A DNA stretch of 64,000 nucleotides. Origin: JAGWAJ01 sp026707615 (GTDB taxonomy: Bacteria > Acidobacteriota > Vicinamibacteria > Vicinamibacterales > UBA8438). The stretch spans positions 310,001 to 374,000 of the forward strand of contig CBDBMW010000012.1 in assembly GCA_965207595.1 (NCBI GenBank). Reading direction: 5' to 3'. The notes beneath the pieces were generated by a model, which was given only the letters and a program-made list of their open reading frames with translations, was not told the origin of the DNA and made no database searches. Below, piece by piece: positions 27,368 to 35,892 of the stretch (position 1 is its first letter; each line of letters begins with the position of its first letter). The translations under genes and the position numbers were made by a program.

Positions 27368-30010
27368 ATGCTCGGGGGCACCCCTCGCTGGCGCGGTTTC
27401 CGGACCCTCCGGCGCTGGGGCGGTGCCGCCCTCGTGGCGGCGTTGTCCACCGCGTCTCCCGGTCTCGCCTCCGCCGCCGCGGATGACGGCGAAGACGAGG
27501 CTCTCGGCCCTCCGCCGCTCTACGACGAGTTGCGCGACGCGCGCCCCGAGGGAGTCGGCCGCATCCGGGGCGGCCGGCTCGAAATCGACCGCTTCGCCTT
27601 CGAGCTGACCGACGGCGACGTGTACGTCGTCCGGATCGGCGCGCACGTTCCGATCGCGATCTACCTGGGGCGCGGCACCCTCCGCGCCTGGCCGCCGGAC
27701 GGCGTCGAGCACCAGCAGATGCGGAAGCTGCTGGACGAGGACTTCCTGGAGGAGGAGTTCGAGCGCCTCGTCTTCTGGACCACGGGGGATGTCGGCGCGC
27801 GGCTGGCGGCCCTGGCCTCGGGGCCGCCGGGGCGCCGGGCGGGCCGGGCCGCCGACCTGCTCGAGGACCGCCGCGAAGAGCTCCTCGAGCGCCAGCTCGC
27901 CAATCCGGACAGCCGAGTGCTGATGGCGCTCTGGCGTGCCGAGGCCGACCCGCCGCTCAGGCCTCCCGCGCGCCCCTACGTCTACGCCGACATCGACGGC
28001 CGCGAGCACGACTGGTTCGCGTTCCAGATCGAGCCGCGCGACCCCGAGGAGGTGCAGCTCGCCCGCTTCCGCCGCCGACACGAGCGGACCGAGGTCTGGA
28101 TGAGCACGGACGTCCTGACCGACTTCGATCCCGCCCGCGCCGCCTCGCTCGCCGCGGGCCGCCCCCCTCGCGACCCGGACGTGCAGGGTCCGGCGAGCCC
28201 CCGCCGCGACCGCGACGACGAATGGGACTTCCGGGACTTCGGGTTGCCGCTGCGTCCCGCACGGCCCGATGCCGAAGGCTGGGCGCCGCGGGTCACCGTC
28301 CCCCGCACGGACGTCGACCTGGCGCTCGAGGGCAATGGCGATGCCGCGGGCAGCGTGGCGCTCGTCGTGGAGCCGCTCGCGCCGCTCGCCGCGGTCCGGC
28401 TGCGCATCTCGACCACGCTCGAGGTGACCGACGCGCGGTGGCGGCCGGCCGTCCCGGAGGGCGTCGACGACGTGCGCGGGGTGCCGCTCCTGCCGCCGCC
28501 GGAGGACCCCGGGGAGCCGCCGGAGCCGGACGAGCCGGTCGCGCTCGGCGGCGAACGGGTCCACTTCGTGCAGGAGAAGCACGACCGGCGGATGGAGGAG
28601 GACCGCTACGAGCCGTGGGTGACGGTGCTGCTGCCGCGGCCGGTCGCACCCGGCGAGCCCTTCGTGCTCGAGCTGGCGTACGAGGGCGAGCTCGTCGAGC
28701 GGCTGCGCGCCACCAACGAGTTCCTGCTCAAGGACACCATCTACTGGATCCCGCGCCACCCGCACAACCGGCGGCGTCAACTGAACGTGACGTTCCGGAT
28801 GGCCGACCGCTACCGCGTCGCCAGCGGCGGCGCCCTCGTCGAGGAACGGGTCGACGACGGCACGCGGATCATGCGCTGGGTCACCGACCGCGCGCTGCGG
28901 GGCACGACCTCCTTCCACTACGGCCGCTTCGAGGTGGACGAGGTCGCGCTCGACGGGCTGCCGCCGATCGCCGTCTACGCGAACCGTCACCACCTCGGCT
29001 TCGCGCCGGGGGCGCGCCAGAAGACCATGGACGACCTCGCGGGCGCCATCCGGACCTACACCGACTACTTCGGCCCGTATCCCTTCGACTCGCTGCTCGT
29101 GACCGAGACCCCGACCAGCGGCGGCCAGGCGTTCCCGGGCTTCCTGCTGCTGAGCTTCCGGTCGTTCGGCGAGTTGCACACCGGCGAGTCCGAGCTGTTC
29201 CGAGCGCATGAGGTGGCGCACCAGTGGTGGGGCGCGTCCGTCGACTGGGAGGGCTACCGCGACCAGTGGATGACGGAGGGGTTCGCGAACTACGCGGCCG
29301 CTCTCTACGCGCTGGTGGGCCTCGGCAACGAGGACCAGTTCGAGGACATGCTCGACGCCTGGCGGCTCGACGTGCTGGGCGAGATCCGCATCGGCCAGGG
29401 CCTGGGCCTCCAGCGCTACGGACTGCGCCCGGGGGTCATCCGGGAGAGCGACGCGCACGAGTCGGGTCCGGTGGTGGCCGGCGTCCGGCTGTCGACCGTC
29501 GACACGCCGTTCGACTACCGGCTGCTCGCCTACGAGAAGGGGGCGCTCATCCTGCACATGCTGCGCATGCTCCTCGTCGACCTCGAGACCGGCGACGACA
29601 CGCGGTTCCGCGAGATGATGCGCGCCTTCGTCCGCGACTACACCGGCCGGGTCGCCAACACGCACGCGTTCGAGGAGGCGGTGAGGCGGGCCTTCGGTGA
29701 GCCGATGGACTGGTTCTTCGACCAGTGGGTCTACGGGACGGACGTGCCGACGTACCGTCCGGACCTCGCCGTCTCGCCGCTCGTCGACGGCCGCGAGCCC
29801 TTCGCCCTGCACGGCACGATCCGGCAGGAGGACGTGCCCGACGGGTTCCGGATGCCGGTGCCGATCCGGCTCGAGTTCCGCGACCGTCCGCCAGAGACGC
29901 ACCGCGTGTGGGTCGACGCGGAGGTCGTCGAGGTGGAGATCCCGATTCCGGAGCGCCCGACCGAGATCACGTTCAACCACCTCCACGCGGTCCTCGCGCG
30001 GGTCGACTGA
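27368..30010 (+). CDS. Secreted M1-family zinc metallopeptidase
   Basis: 880 residues with an N-terminal signal peptide (hydrophobic ~18-37, LASAAADDGE). The zinc site HEVAH at 614-618 and Glu637 in WMTEGFANY give an exact HEXXH-x18-E motif of gluzincin M1 peptidases. The usual GAMEN exopeptidase loop is not evident; the equivalent stretch reads TPTSGGQAFPGF, so aminopeptidase activity is uncertain and an endo- or carrier-type specificity is possible. The first ~330 residues are an acidic, Pro-rich extension not typical of short M1 enzymes. A C-terminal beta domain (FRMPVPIRLEF) follows the helical part. Periplasmic or surface location is inferred. Downstream genes are transcribed from a separate promoter. 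Confidence 0.9.
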   Translation: MLGGTPRWRGFRTLRRWGGAALVAALSTASPGLASAAADDGEDEALGPPPLYDELRDARPEGVGRIRGGRLEIDRFAFELTDGDVYVVRIGAHVPIAIYLGRGTLRAWPPDGVEHQQMRKLLDEDFLEEEFERLVFWTTGDVGARLAALASGPPGRRAGRAADLLEDRREELLERQLANPDSRVLMALWRAEADPPLRPPARPYVYADIDGREHDWFAFQIEPRDPEEVQLARFRRRHERTEVWMSTDVLTDFDPARAASLAAGRPPRDPDVQGPASPRRDRDDEWDFRDFGLPLRPARPDAEGWAPRVTVPRTDVDLALEGNGDAAGSVALVVEPLAPLAAVRLRISTTLEVTDARWRPAVPEGVDDVRGVPLLPPPEDPGEPPEPDEPVALGGERVHFVQEKHDRRMEEDRYEPWVTVLLPRPVAPGEPFVLELAYEGELVERLRATNEFLLKDTIYWIPRHPHNRRRQLNVTFRMADRYRVASGGALVEERVDDGTRIMRWVTDRALRGTTSFHYGRFEVDEVALDGLPPIAVYANRHHLGFAPGARQKTMDDLAGAIRTYTDYFGPYPFDSLLVTETPTSGGQAFPGFLLLSFRSFGELHTGESELFRAHEVAHQWWGASVDWEGYRDQWMTEGFANYAAALYALVGLGNEDQFEDMLDAWRLDVLGEIRIGQGLGLQRYGLRPGVIRESDAHESGPVVAGVRLSTVDTPFDYRLLAYEKGALILHMLRMLLVDLETGDDTRFREMMRAFVRDYTGRVANTHAFEEAVRRAFGEPMDWFFDQWVYGTDVPTYRPDLAVSPLVDGREPFALHGTIRQEDVPDGFRMPVPIRLEFRDRPPETHRVWVDAEVVEVEIPIPERPTEITFNHLHAVLARVD

Positions 30011-30144
30011 CGTCCGGCGCGGGTCGATCGGCGCCGGCGCGGGGCTGCCGACGCTGGCGCAGGGCGACCGAGCCGGCGGCGCCCGCTGCGAGACTCGGCC
30101 CGTATCGCGCCCCGCGCTGTCCGCCGCGGGCGGGCATCGCCAAC

Positions 30145-30173
30145 TTGACATCGACCGCCCGACCGCCCACAAT
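30145..30173 (+). promoter_or_regulatory. Strong sigma-70-type promoter before the radical SAM gene
   Basis: TTGACA (30145-30150), a 17-bp spacer and CACAAT (30168-30173). The -35 is a consensus match and the spacing is ideal; the start codon follows 75 bp later. This is the best housekeeping-type promoter in the window and indicates that the radical SAM gene starts its own transcript in the 238-bp gap after the M1 peptidase gene. Confidence 0.6.
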
Positions 30174-30248
30174 CGAAGTCGGTTGCGTCAGGCCGCACGG
30201 CCCTGCCCCGGTCGGCACGGCAGACGGCTCGGAGCGGCCCCCTCCCAG

Positions 30249-31721
30249 ATGCTCGACGTCACCGCGGTCCGGGCGTACATCGACAGGCGCCGCGGGCGGC
30301 GTCAGAGCAACAAGGTTCTCCACGGTCATCCGTCGCCCGTCTTCTGGCTCGACCGGGACGTCTCGATTCCCGACGTCATGGCGCGGCGGCGGGCGGACGC
30401 TTCGGTCCGCAAGCGCATCAACCTCTACGTCGGCACGCCGTACTGCCTGCCCACGGAGCCGGATCGTTGCGGGTTCTGCCTGTTCCCGAGCGAGGTGTAT
30501 CGCGACCGGCGCCAGCTCGAGCGCTACCTCGAGTACCTGCGCCGGGAGGGCGAGCTGTTCCGGCCGCATCTGGGCGGCTCCCAGCTGGCCAGCATCTACT
30601 TCGGCGGCGGCACGTCCAATCTGTACCGCACGGACCAGTACGCCGTGCTGATGGACATCGTGCGCGGCCTGTTCGACGTGCCCGCGGGCATCGAGGTGAC
30701 GCTGGAGGGGATTCCGCAGACGTTCTCGCACGAGAAGCTGGCCGCCATGAAGGCGTGCGGGATCAACCGCATCAGCATGGGCGTGCAGCAGCTCGACGAC
30801 GACATGATCCGGCTGAGCGGCCGGCACCAGACCTCGGACCAGGTGTACCGCACGATCGAGTCGTGCCGGGCCCTCGGCCTGCCGCTCAGCGTCGACCTGA
30901 TCTTCGGGTGGCCGAACCAGACCACGGACGGGATGCTGCGCGACCTGACGGCGCTCGTCGACGCGGGCGTCACGCACCTCACCCACTACGAGCTGAACGT
31001 GGCCGGGCGCACGGACTTCGCCCGGCACCGCCGCCACGAGTTGCCGTCGACCGAGCAGAACCTGGAGATGTACCGGACGGGCCGGGACTTCCTCCTCTCG
31101 CGGGGCTTCGCGCAGGCGACGCCCTACGACTTCGAGCACGCCGGAACGCTGCCGAGCACCTACCTCTACGAGGAGCTCTTCCGCCGTCCGTTCCAGGACG
31201 TCGGCGGGCAGCTCCTGGGGCATGACGCGTGGGGGTGGGGCTTCGCCGGGGTCTCCTTCTTCTTCGGCAGCCCCCGGACGCCCGGCTGGGCCTACCTGAA
31301 CCAGGTCCGCGTCGACGACTACTTCCGCGACCTCGACGCCGGACGCTTCCCGGTGATGCGCGGCTTCCACTACTCCGAGACCGACCTGCGGCTGCACCTG
31401 CTCTTCCAGGAGTTGCAGGGCCTGTCCGTCGACCGGCGCCGCTACGCGTCGCTGTTCGGCCGGGACGTGCGGGAAGAGCACCGCGCCGTGTGGGACGCGC
31501 TCGCCGAGCTGGGATGGGCCGCGGTCGACGACGACCTGATCTCGATCCAGGGCGACGGCGCCTTCTACCTCCCGCTGATCCAGGACGCCCTGGCCCACGA
31601 CCGGCTGGCGGCAATGCGCCGGAAGCGCACCCCGGCCGCCGCCGCAACACCCTGGGCCGGCGCCATCGCCGGTGGCGGAACCGACGCCACGGCGCACGCC
31701 CCGGCCGCGCGCGCGAGTTGA
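30249..31721 (+). CDS. HemN-like radical SAM protein with expanded CX7CX2C cluster motif
   Basis: 490 residues from ATG 30249. Organisation follows the coproporphyrinogen-III-oxidase-like (HemN/HemW) group: NLYVGTPYC start of the barrel, YFGGGTSNL (the GGGTP-like SAM loop), EVTLEGIPQTF, INRISMGVQQLDD, SVDLIFGWPNQT, HLTHYELNV and a HemN_C-like C-terminal winged domain. The cluster cysteines are C66, C74 and C77, spaced CX7CX2C instead of CX3CX2C, because PTEP-like residues are inserted between the first two. The bases at this site read cleanly, so it is not an obvious frameshift. True HemN function is doubtful; related proteins include haem chaperones, methyltransferases and HutW-like haem-degrading enzymes. 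Its own promoter lies at 30145-30173. Confidence 0.85.
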   Translation: MLDVTAVRAYIDRRRGRRQSNKVLHGHPSPVFWLDRDVSIPDVMARRRADASVRKRINLYVGTPYCLPTEPDRCGFCLFPSEVYRDRRQLERYLEYLRREGELFRPHLGGSQLASIYFGGGTSNLYRTDQYAVLMDIVRGLFDVPAGIEVTLEGIPQTFSHEKLAAMKACGINRISMGVQQLDDDMIRLSGRHQTSDQVYRTIESCRALGLPLSVDLIFGWPNQTTDGMLRDLTALVDAGVTHLTHYELNVAGRTDFARHRRHELPSTEQNLEMYRTGRDFLLSRGFAQATPYDFEHAGTLPSTYLYEELFRRPFQDVGGQLLGHDAWGWGFAGVSFFFGSPRTPGWAYLNQVRVDDYFRDLDAGRFPVMRGFHYSETDLRLHLLFQELQGLSVDRRRYASLFGRDVREEHRAVWDALAELGWAAVDDDLISIQGDGAFYLPLIQDALAHDRLAAMRRKRTPAAAATPWAGAIAGGGTDATAHAPAARAS

Positions 31722-31876
31722 CGCGGGACGCCGAGCGCGGCGCGTGACCCGGGAGGGTCGGGCCGTGGTACGATCGAGTCCTCCGACCCGTCACCCGTGC
31801 GATCGGCACTGTGCGTGCTCGCCGACCCGCTCCGCGGGTGACAACCCGCAGAGCCCGCGCAACAGGTGTCCGAGCC

Positions 31877-33247
31877 GTGAAGTCCGATCTCCAGAAGCGA
31901 GCCGAAGCCGCCCGAGCGCGGTTCGACGGAGCGCGCAAGCCGGTCGTCCTGGAATTCGCCGGAGTCCCAAAGGCCGGCAAGACGACCACCCTCAACCAGA
32001 TCCACGCGTTCCTCAAGCGATGCGGCTTTCGGGTCGAAGTCGTTGTCGAGCGTGCTTCGGTCTGCCCGATCCGGGACAAGAAGCACGCCAATTTCAACGT
32101 GTGGACGGCCTGCACGACGTTGTCGCAGATCCTCCAGAAGACGCAGACACCGGCGCGACCCGACGATCCTGACATCCTGATACTGGATCGCGGACTGTTC
32201 GATGCGGTGTGCTGGTTCGCGGTCATGGAACGGCTCGCCCGGATTCGTCGAGCCGAACGGGAGCAGATCGAGCAGTTCCTTCTGATGGAGGATTGGCGCA
32301 AGAGAATCACCGGCGTAATCGTCATGACGGCTGCTCCCCACGTCTCGATGCAGCGCGAGAAAGGCGACCTGCCGGTCGAGGGATCCGGCGGTTCGATAAT
32401 GAACGAGGACGTGCTGCGGCAGATGCTCGACACGACGCGAGCCACCGTGAAGCGACTCGCGGACCGGTTCCGTATCTTCGAGGTCGACACATCAAGCGGA
32501 TCGCGAGATCGCCGCCAGACGGCGGAGCGCGTTGCTTGCGTCGTGCTCGACTTGATCGAGGAGCAACTCGACGAGCACATCCTGCGACTGCCCGTGGAGG
32601 AAGCTGCGGCCCTGTTCCGGGACAGGACCTGCATCGACCGCGGACAGGCCGAGCGCCTGATGGCGATGTTCGCCTCGAAGGGGGAGTTCGCCAGCCGCGA
32701 CGACGTCGAGTCCGACTCCGCCCTGGTCCAGGCGCTCCCCGTCGTCGTGGTCCGTAATCGGAGCGGCAGTGTTCTTCGACTGCGGCGGCGCGAGCGCCGG
32801 CCCGACAACCCCCTCCACGAGAAGGTCGTGATATGGGCCGGCGGTCACGTCCGCAGGGAGGACAACGGCGATCAGGGCTCGATCCGGCGATGCGCGGTGC
32901 GCGAGCTTCAGGAAGAACTCCGACTCAGCGTCGAAGCGGGAGAACTCCAGCTCCTGGGCGCGGTGTGGATTCGAGGCGGAGTCCGTTCGAAGAACGGCGG
33001 CAGGACGCGGCTCCACGTGGCCATCGTCTTCGAATGGCACGCGCAGACGGACGACGTCGCGGTCGCCCTGAGCGCGACCGAGTTCTTCGAACGGCGCGGC
33101 ACGTCCCTCAGTGGCACTTTCGTCAGCGCGGAGGATCTCGCCGCCGACATCGACCGGGGAAGCGTGTCCGAACCCTGGAGCGTCGAGATCGCACGCCACC
33201 TTCTGACCGACGTTGCCGATCGGCAGACGAGTCCGCTTCTGCTCTGA
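31877..33247 (+). CDS. P-loop (nucleotide kinase-like) protein fused to a Nudix-like domain
   Basis: 456 residues from GTG 31877 (frame open from 31811). N-terminal half: Walker A GVPKAGKT at 29-36 and LDRGLFDA with an Asp-Arg pair at 104-105, as in thymidylate/deoxynucleoside kinase-type P-loop folds. A helical linker (~220-285) follows. The C-terminal part contains a Nudix-box-like sequence at 322-348: GGHVRRE, then 13 residues, then RELQEEL, against the canonical GX5EX7REUXEE, so a 6-residue insertion lies inside the loop while the metal-binding glutamates are kept. Third-position A/T is more frequent than in neighbouring genes, hinting at transfer. A kinase plus hydrolase pairing on nucleotides or phosphorylated metabolites is the inferred theme; substrate unknown. 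Confidence 0.75.
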   Translation: MKSDLQKRAEAARARFDGARKPVVLEFAGVPKAGKTTTLNQIHAFLKRCGFRVEVVVERASVCPIRDKKHANFNVWTACTTLSQILQKTQTPARPDDPDILILDRGLFDAVCWFAVMERLARIRRAEREQIEQFLLMEDWRKRITGVIVMTAAPHVSMQREKGDLPVEGSGGSIMNEDVLRQMLDTTRATVKRLADRFRIFEVDTSSGSRDRRQTAERVACVVLDLIEEQLDEHILRLPVEEAAALFRDRTCIDRGQAERLMAMFASKGEFASRDDVESDSALVQALPVVVVRNRSGSVLRLRRRERRPDNPLHEKVVIWAGGHVRREDNGDQGSIRRCAVRELQEELRLSVEAGELQLLGAVWIRGGVRSKNGGRTRLHVAIVFEWHAQTDDVAVALSATEFFERRGTSLSGTFVSAEDLAADIDRGSVSEPWSVEIARHLLTDVADRQTSPLLL

Positions 33248-33343
33248 AGGCGCGGCGGCGGCGGGTCACGCGTGGGATCCGTTTCGTCGCGACGCGCTTC
33301 CGCGACGTGGACCTCTCGGTCGAGGGCCTCGCCCCGGGAGGGG

Positions 33344-34213
33344 TCACGCGCCGGATCCGTCGCCCGGCTCGACCGCGGCCGCCATCGCCAGGGTGCGCTG
33401 GGCGGAGGCGATGACGGGACGCTCGATCAGCTTGCCGTCGACGAGCAGCACGCCCCCTTCGTTCCGCTCGTAGGCCTTGACGATGCGGCGCGCCCAGGCG
33501 ACCTCGTCGGCCGGCGGGGAGAACGCGGCCTGGATAACGGGGACTTGCGTGGGGTGGATGGCGGCCTTGCCGGTGAAGCCGAGGGCGCGCGTGCGGCGGC
33601 TCTCCTCGGCCAGGGCGTCGAGCGCCGGGACATCCATGTAGGGGGAGTCGAGCGCGCCGACCCGCGCGACCGCGGCGGCGACGATCGCCCGCGAGCGGGC
33701 GTAGAGCGCGGCATCCCAGGCGACCTCGCAGCCCACGTCGGCCGCGAAGTCGATCGCCCCGAAGAAGACGGCGGAGACCGTCGGCGCGGCGGTCGCGATC
33801 GCCTCCGCCGCGGCGACCCCGCGAGCGGTCTCCAGCATCACGATGAGCGGCAGGTCCGGCAGCCCGCCGGAGAGCGCCGCCGCCACCTCGCGAATCTCGT
33901 CCGGTCCGTCGCACTTCGGCAGCATCAGCGCGTCGGGCCGGATGCCGGACTGCCGTACCGCTTCGAGGTCGCGCTGGCCGAGCTCGGTCTTCGGGTCGTT
34001 GATCCGCAGGCTGACCTCGGCCCGGACCGGCGCGCGGGAGGCGAACAGCGCCAGCGCCTTGTCGCGCGCCTCGTCCTTCGCCCCGAAGGCGACGCCGTCC
34101 TCGAGGTCGATGCAGACTGCGTCGGCACCTGTGGCGAGCGCCTTGGGATAGCGGTCGGGCCGCACCGCGGGGACGAAGAGCAGGCTGCGCCGGACGCGGA
34201 ACGGGGCGGCCAT
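33344..34213 (-). CDS. HpcH/HpaI (CitE-like) acyl-CoA lyase
   Basis: 289-residue TIM-barrel of the CitE/malyl-CoA lyase group. Signatures: RRSLLFVPAVRPDRYPKAL, DAVCIDLEDGV (metal and substrate Asp/Glu), LRINDPKTELGQRDLEAV, LMLPKCDGPDEI, IVMLETARGV (catalytic Glu region), FGAIDFAADVG and GFTGKAAIHPTQV. Members cleave citramalyl-, methylmalyl- or malyl-CoA into pyruvate or glyoxylate plus an acyl-CoA, using Mg2+. It follows the MmgE/PrpD gene by 10 bp and is surely co-transcribed. With the nearby MaoC hydratase and CaiB/BaiF transferase it suggests degradation of a C4-C5 dicarboxylate as a CoA ester. Confidence 0.88.
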   Translation of the reverse strand: MAAPFRVRRSLLFVPAVRPDRYPKALATGADAVCIDLEDGVAFGAKDEARDKALALFASRAPVRAEVSLRINDPKTELGQRDLEAVRQSGIRPDALMLPKCDGPDEIREVAAALSGGLPDLPLIVMLETARGVAAAEAIATAAPTVSAVFFGAIDFAADVGCEVAWDAALYARSRAIVAAAVARVGALDSPYMDVPALDALAEESRRTRALGFTGKAAIHPTQVPVIQAAFSPPADEVAWARRIVKAYERNEGGVLLVDGKLIERPVIASAQRTLAMAAAVEPGDGSGA

Positions 34214-34223
34214 CCGCGGCGCC

Positions 34224-35639
34224 TCAGACGGGCTGCGGCGCCGCCGCCGCGCCCTGCGCCAGCCGCGGGGCGAGGCCGCGGACAGACGGGGCGGTCTCCA
34301 GAGTCCGCAGGAAGTCCAGGCCTCCGGCCGCCGCCTCGACGGAGACGATGCGCCGCGCGCACGCCAGGAACTTCCCGTCGAGCTCGGCCGGCGAGGCCGG
34401 GCGCTCGGGATAGCCGCGGGCGCCCCGCACGGAGCGCTCCAGCGTCCGGCCGTCCGCCAGGCGCACCGTCACGCGCGCCTCGGTCAGCGGCGGCACCTCC
34501 CGGCCGAGCCGGTCGTCCGCGCGCATCGTGACCCGCGGAACGAGACGCTCCACCGCGGGCGCGCGCATCGCGTCGGGCTCGAAGGTCTCGATCCCGACCC
34601 GACCGAAGGCCAGCGCCGCCGCCGCACAGTAGTGGAGGCTGAACTTGCCTTCGAGCCCTGTCGCGGGCCGGTCGTGGATGAGCACCGTCGGCACCACCGG
34701 ATCGACGTCGATCTCCATGGAATCGACCGCGGACGGGTCGATTCCCGCCTCGCGCCGCAGATCGAGCAGCGTGTCGATGGTCGGGTGGGTCGCCGCGCAC
34801 GACGGGTAGAGCTTCACCGTGATGCCGCCCTCGACGATCTCCCACCGCTGCCCCAGCCGGTCGACGGCGGCCGAGAGATCGCGGCCGGCGCTCTGCATCG
34901 CCACCAGGAATCCCTGCGGCCCGTCGATGGCGCGCGGCGACGCCGTGAACGCATCCCGCGCGAGGAGCGCCGCCAGCACGCCGTTGCGGGCCGCCAGGCC
35001 GCCCTGGAGCGGCTTGACCATCGTCCCGAAGTTCTCCTTGAGGCCGGACGCCTCCGACGCGGCGATCGAGAGCGAACGGGCGGTCGCCTCGGCATCGAGA
35101 CCCAGGACGCGAGACGCCGCGGCGGCGGCGCCGATGGTCCCCAGCGTCGCCGTGCCGTGCCAGCCGCGCTCGTAGTGCGTCGGGTTCATGACGGTGCCGA
35201 GCGCCGCCTCGACCTCGAAACCGACGACGTAGGCGTCCAGCAGGGTGCGGCCGGATGCGTCGGCCGCCTCGCCGGCCGCGAGCGACGCCGCGACGAGCGG
35301 GGCGCTCGGATGGGCCAGCGTCACCCAGCACATGTCGTCGAAGTCGAGTGCGTGAGCGGCGGTACCGTTGGCGAGCGCCGCCGCGGACGGGCCGCCGGAG
35401 GCGGCGCCAAGAACGGTGCAGGGCCCGGGGCCGCCGTCGGCGGCCAGCACGCGCTGCACGATTCGCGCAGCCGGCTCGCCGGCCCCTGCCAGCGCGACGC
35501 CGATCGTGTCCTGCACCGCCGCTCGGGCGGCGGCCCGGGCCGCGTCCGGCACGTCGGCGGTCGCCGCGAAGGCCCCCAGCCGGACGGCGGCCGGTGCTGC
35601 CGTCGCCGTCGCTTCGGTCAGGGTTGCTGAAGCGATCAT
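34224..35639 (-). CDS. MmgE/PrpD-family protein
   Basis: 471-residue all-helical lyase-fold protein. Family motifs include NGTAAHALDFDDMCW, HPSAPLVAASLA, ERGWHGTATLGTIGAAAAAS, KENFGTMVKPLQGGLAARNG and KLYPSCAATHPTID. Related enzymes are 2-methylcitrate dehydratase (PrpD) and cis-aconitate decarboxylase (the itaconate-forming IRG1/CAD group), but many members are uncharacterised and sequence alone does not separate them. ATG 35639 is preceded by GGGAGGACGG. First gene of a two-gene operon with the CitE-like lyase. I infer a role with small dicarboxylates entering the CoA pathway encoded around it. Confidence 0.87.
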   Translation of the reverse strand: MIASATLTEATATAAPAAVRLGAFAATADVPDAARAAARAAVQDTIGVALAGAGEPAARIVQRVLAADGGPGPCTVLGAASGGPSAAALANGTAAHALDFDDMCWVTLAHPSAPLVAASLAAGEAADASGRTLLDAYVVGFEVEAALGTVMNPTHYERGWHGTATLGTIGAAAAASRVLGLDAEATARSLSIAASEASGLKENFGTMVKPLQGGLAARNGVLAALLARDAFTASPRAIDGPQGFLVAMQSAGRDLSAAVDRLGQRWEIVEGGITVKLYPSCAATHPTIDTLLDLRREAGIDPSAVDSMEIDVDPVVPTVLIHDRPATGLEGKFSLHYCAAAALAFGRVGIETFEPDAMRAPAVERLVPRVTMRADDRLGREVPPLTEARVTVRLADGRTLERSVRGARGYPERPASPAELDGKFLACARRIVSVEAAAGGLDFLRTLETAPSVRGLAPRLAQGAAAAPQPV

Positions 35640-35892
35640 CGTGACCGTCCTCCCTCTCCCGGTTCGTCGCGCCGGTCCGCGACGGGCCCGCGCGCGGGTG
35701 CCTCGTCTCTCCCGTCTCCTGCGGCCCGGGAGCAGTCGCCCCTTACGGCGCGCAGCTTGTCGCCCTCGAACTCGGAGACGTCGATGCGCTCCCGGCTTGG
35801 CACCCTGAACCGCGGGCCGCTCCCTCAGGAAGCCGCGCCGTGCTGCGGCGGCCGACTCCTACCCGCCATCCGTCGCCTGAGGGAGCCACCTG

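Noticed and set aside
30249..31721. Annotation as hemN (coproporphyrinogen III dehydrogenase)
   Set aside because: Cluster spacing CX7CX2C and no haem-synthesis neighbours; family-level call kept instead.
35640..35892. Possible short gene upstream of MmgE/PrpD (frame containing RERIDVSEFEGDKLRA)
   Set aside because: The stretch looks somewhat protein-like, but no start, family or full domain could be recognised. Treated as leader or relic of unknown origin.
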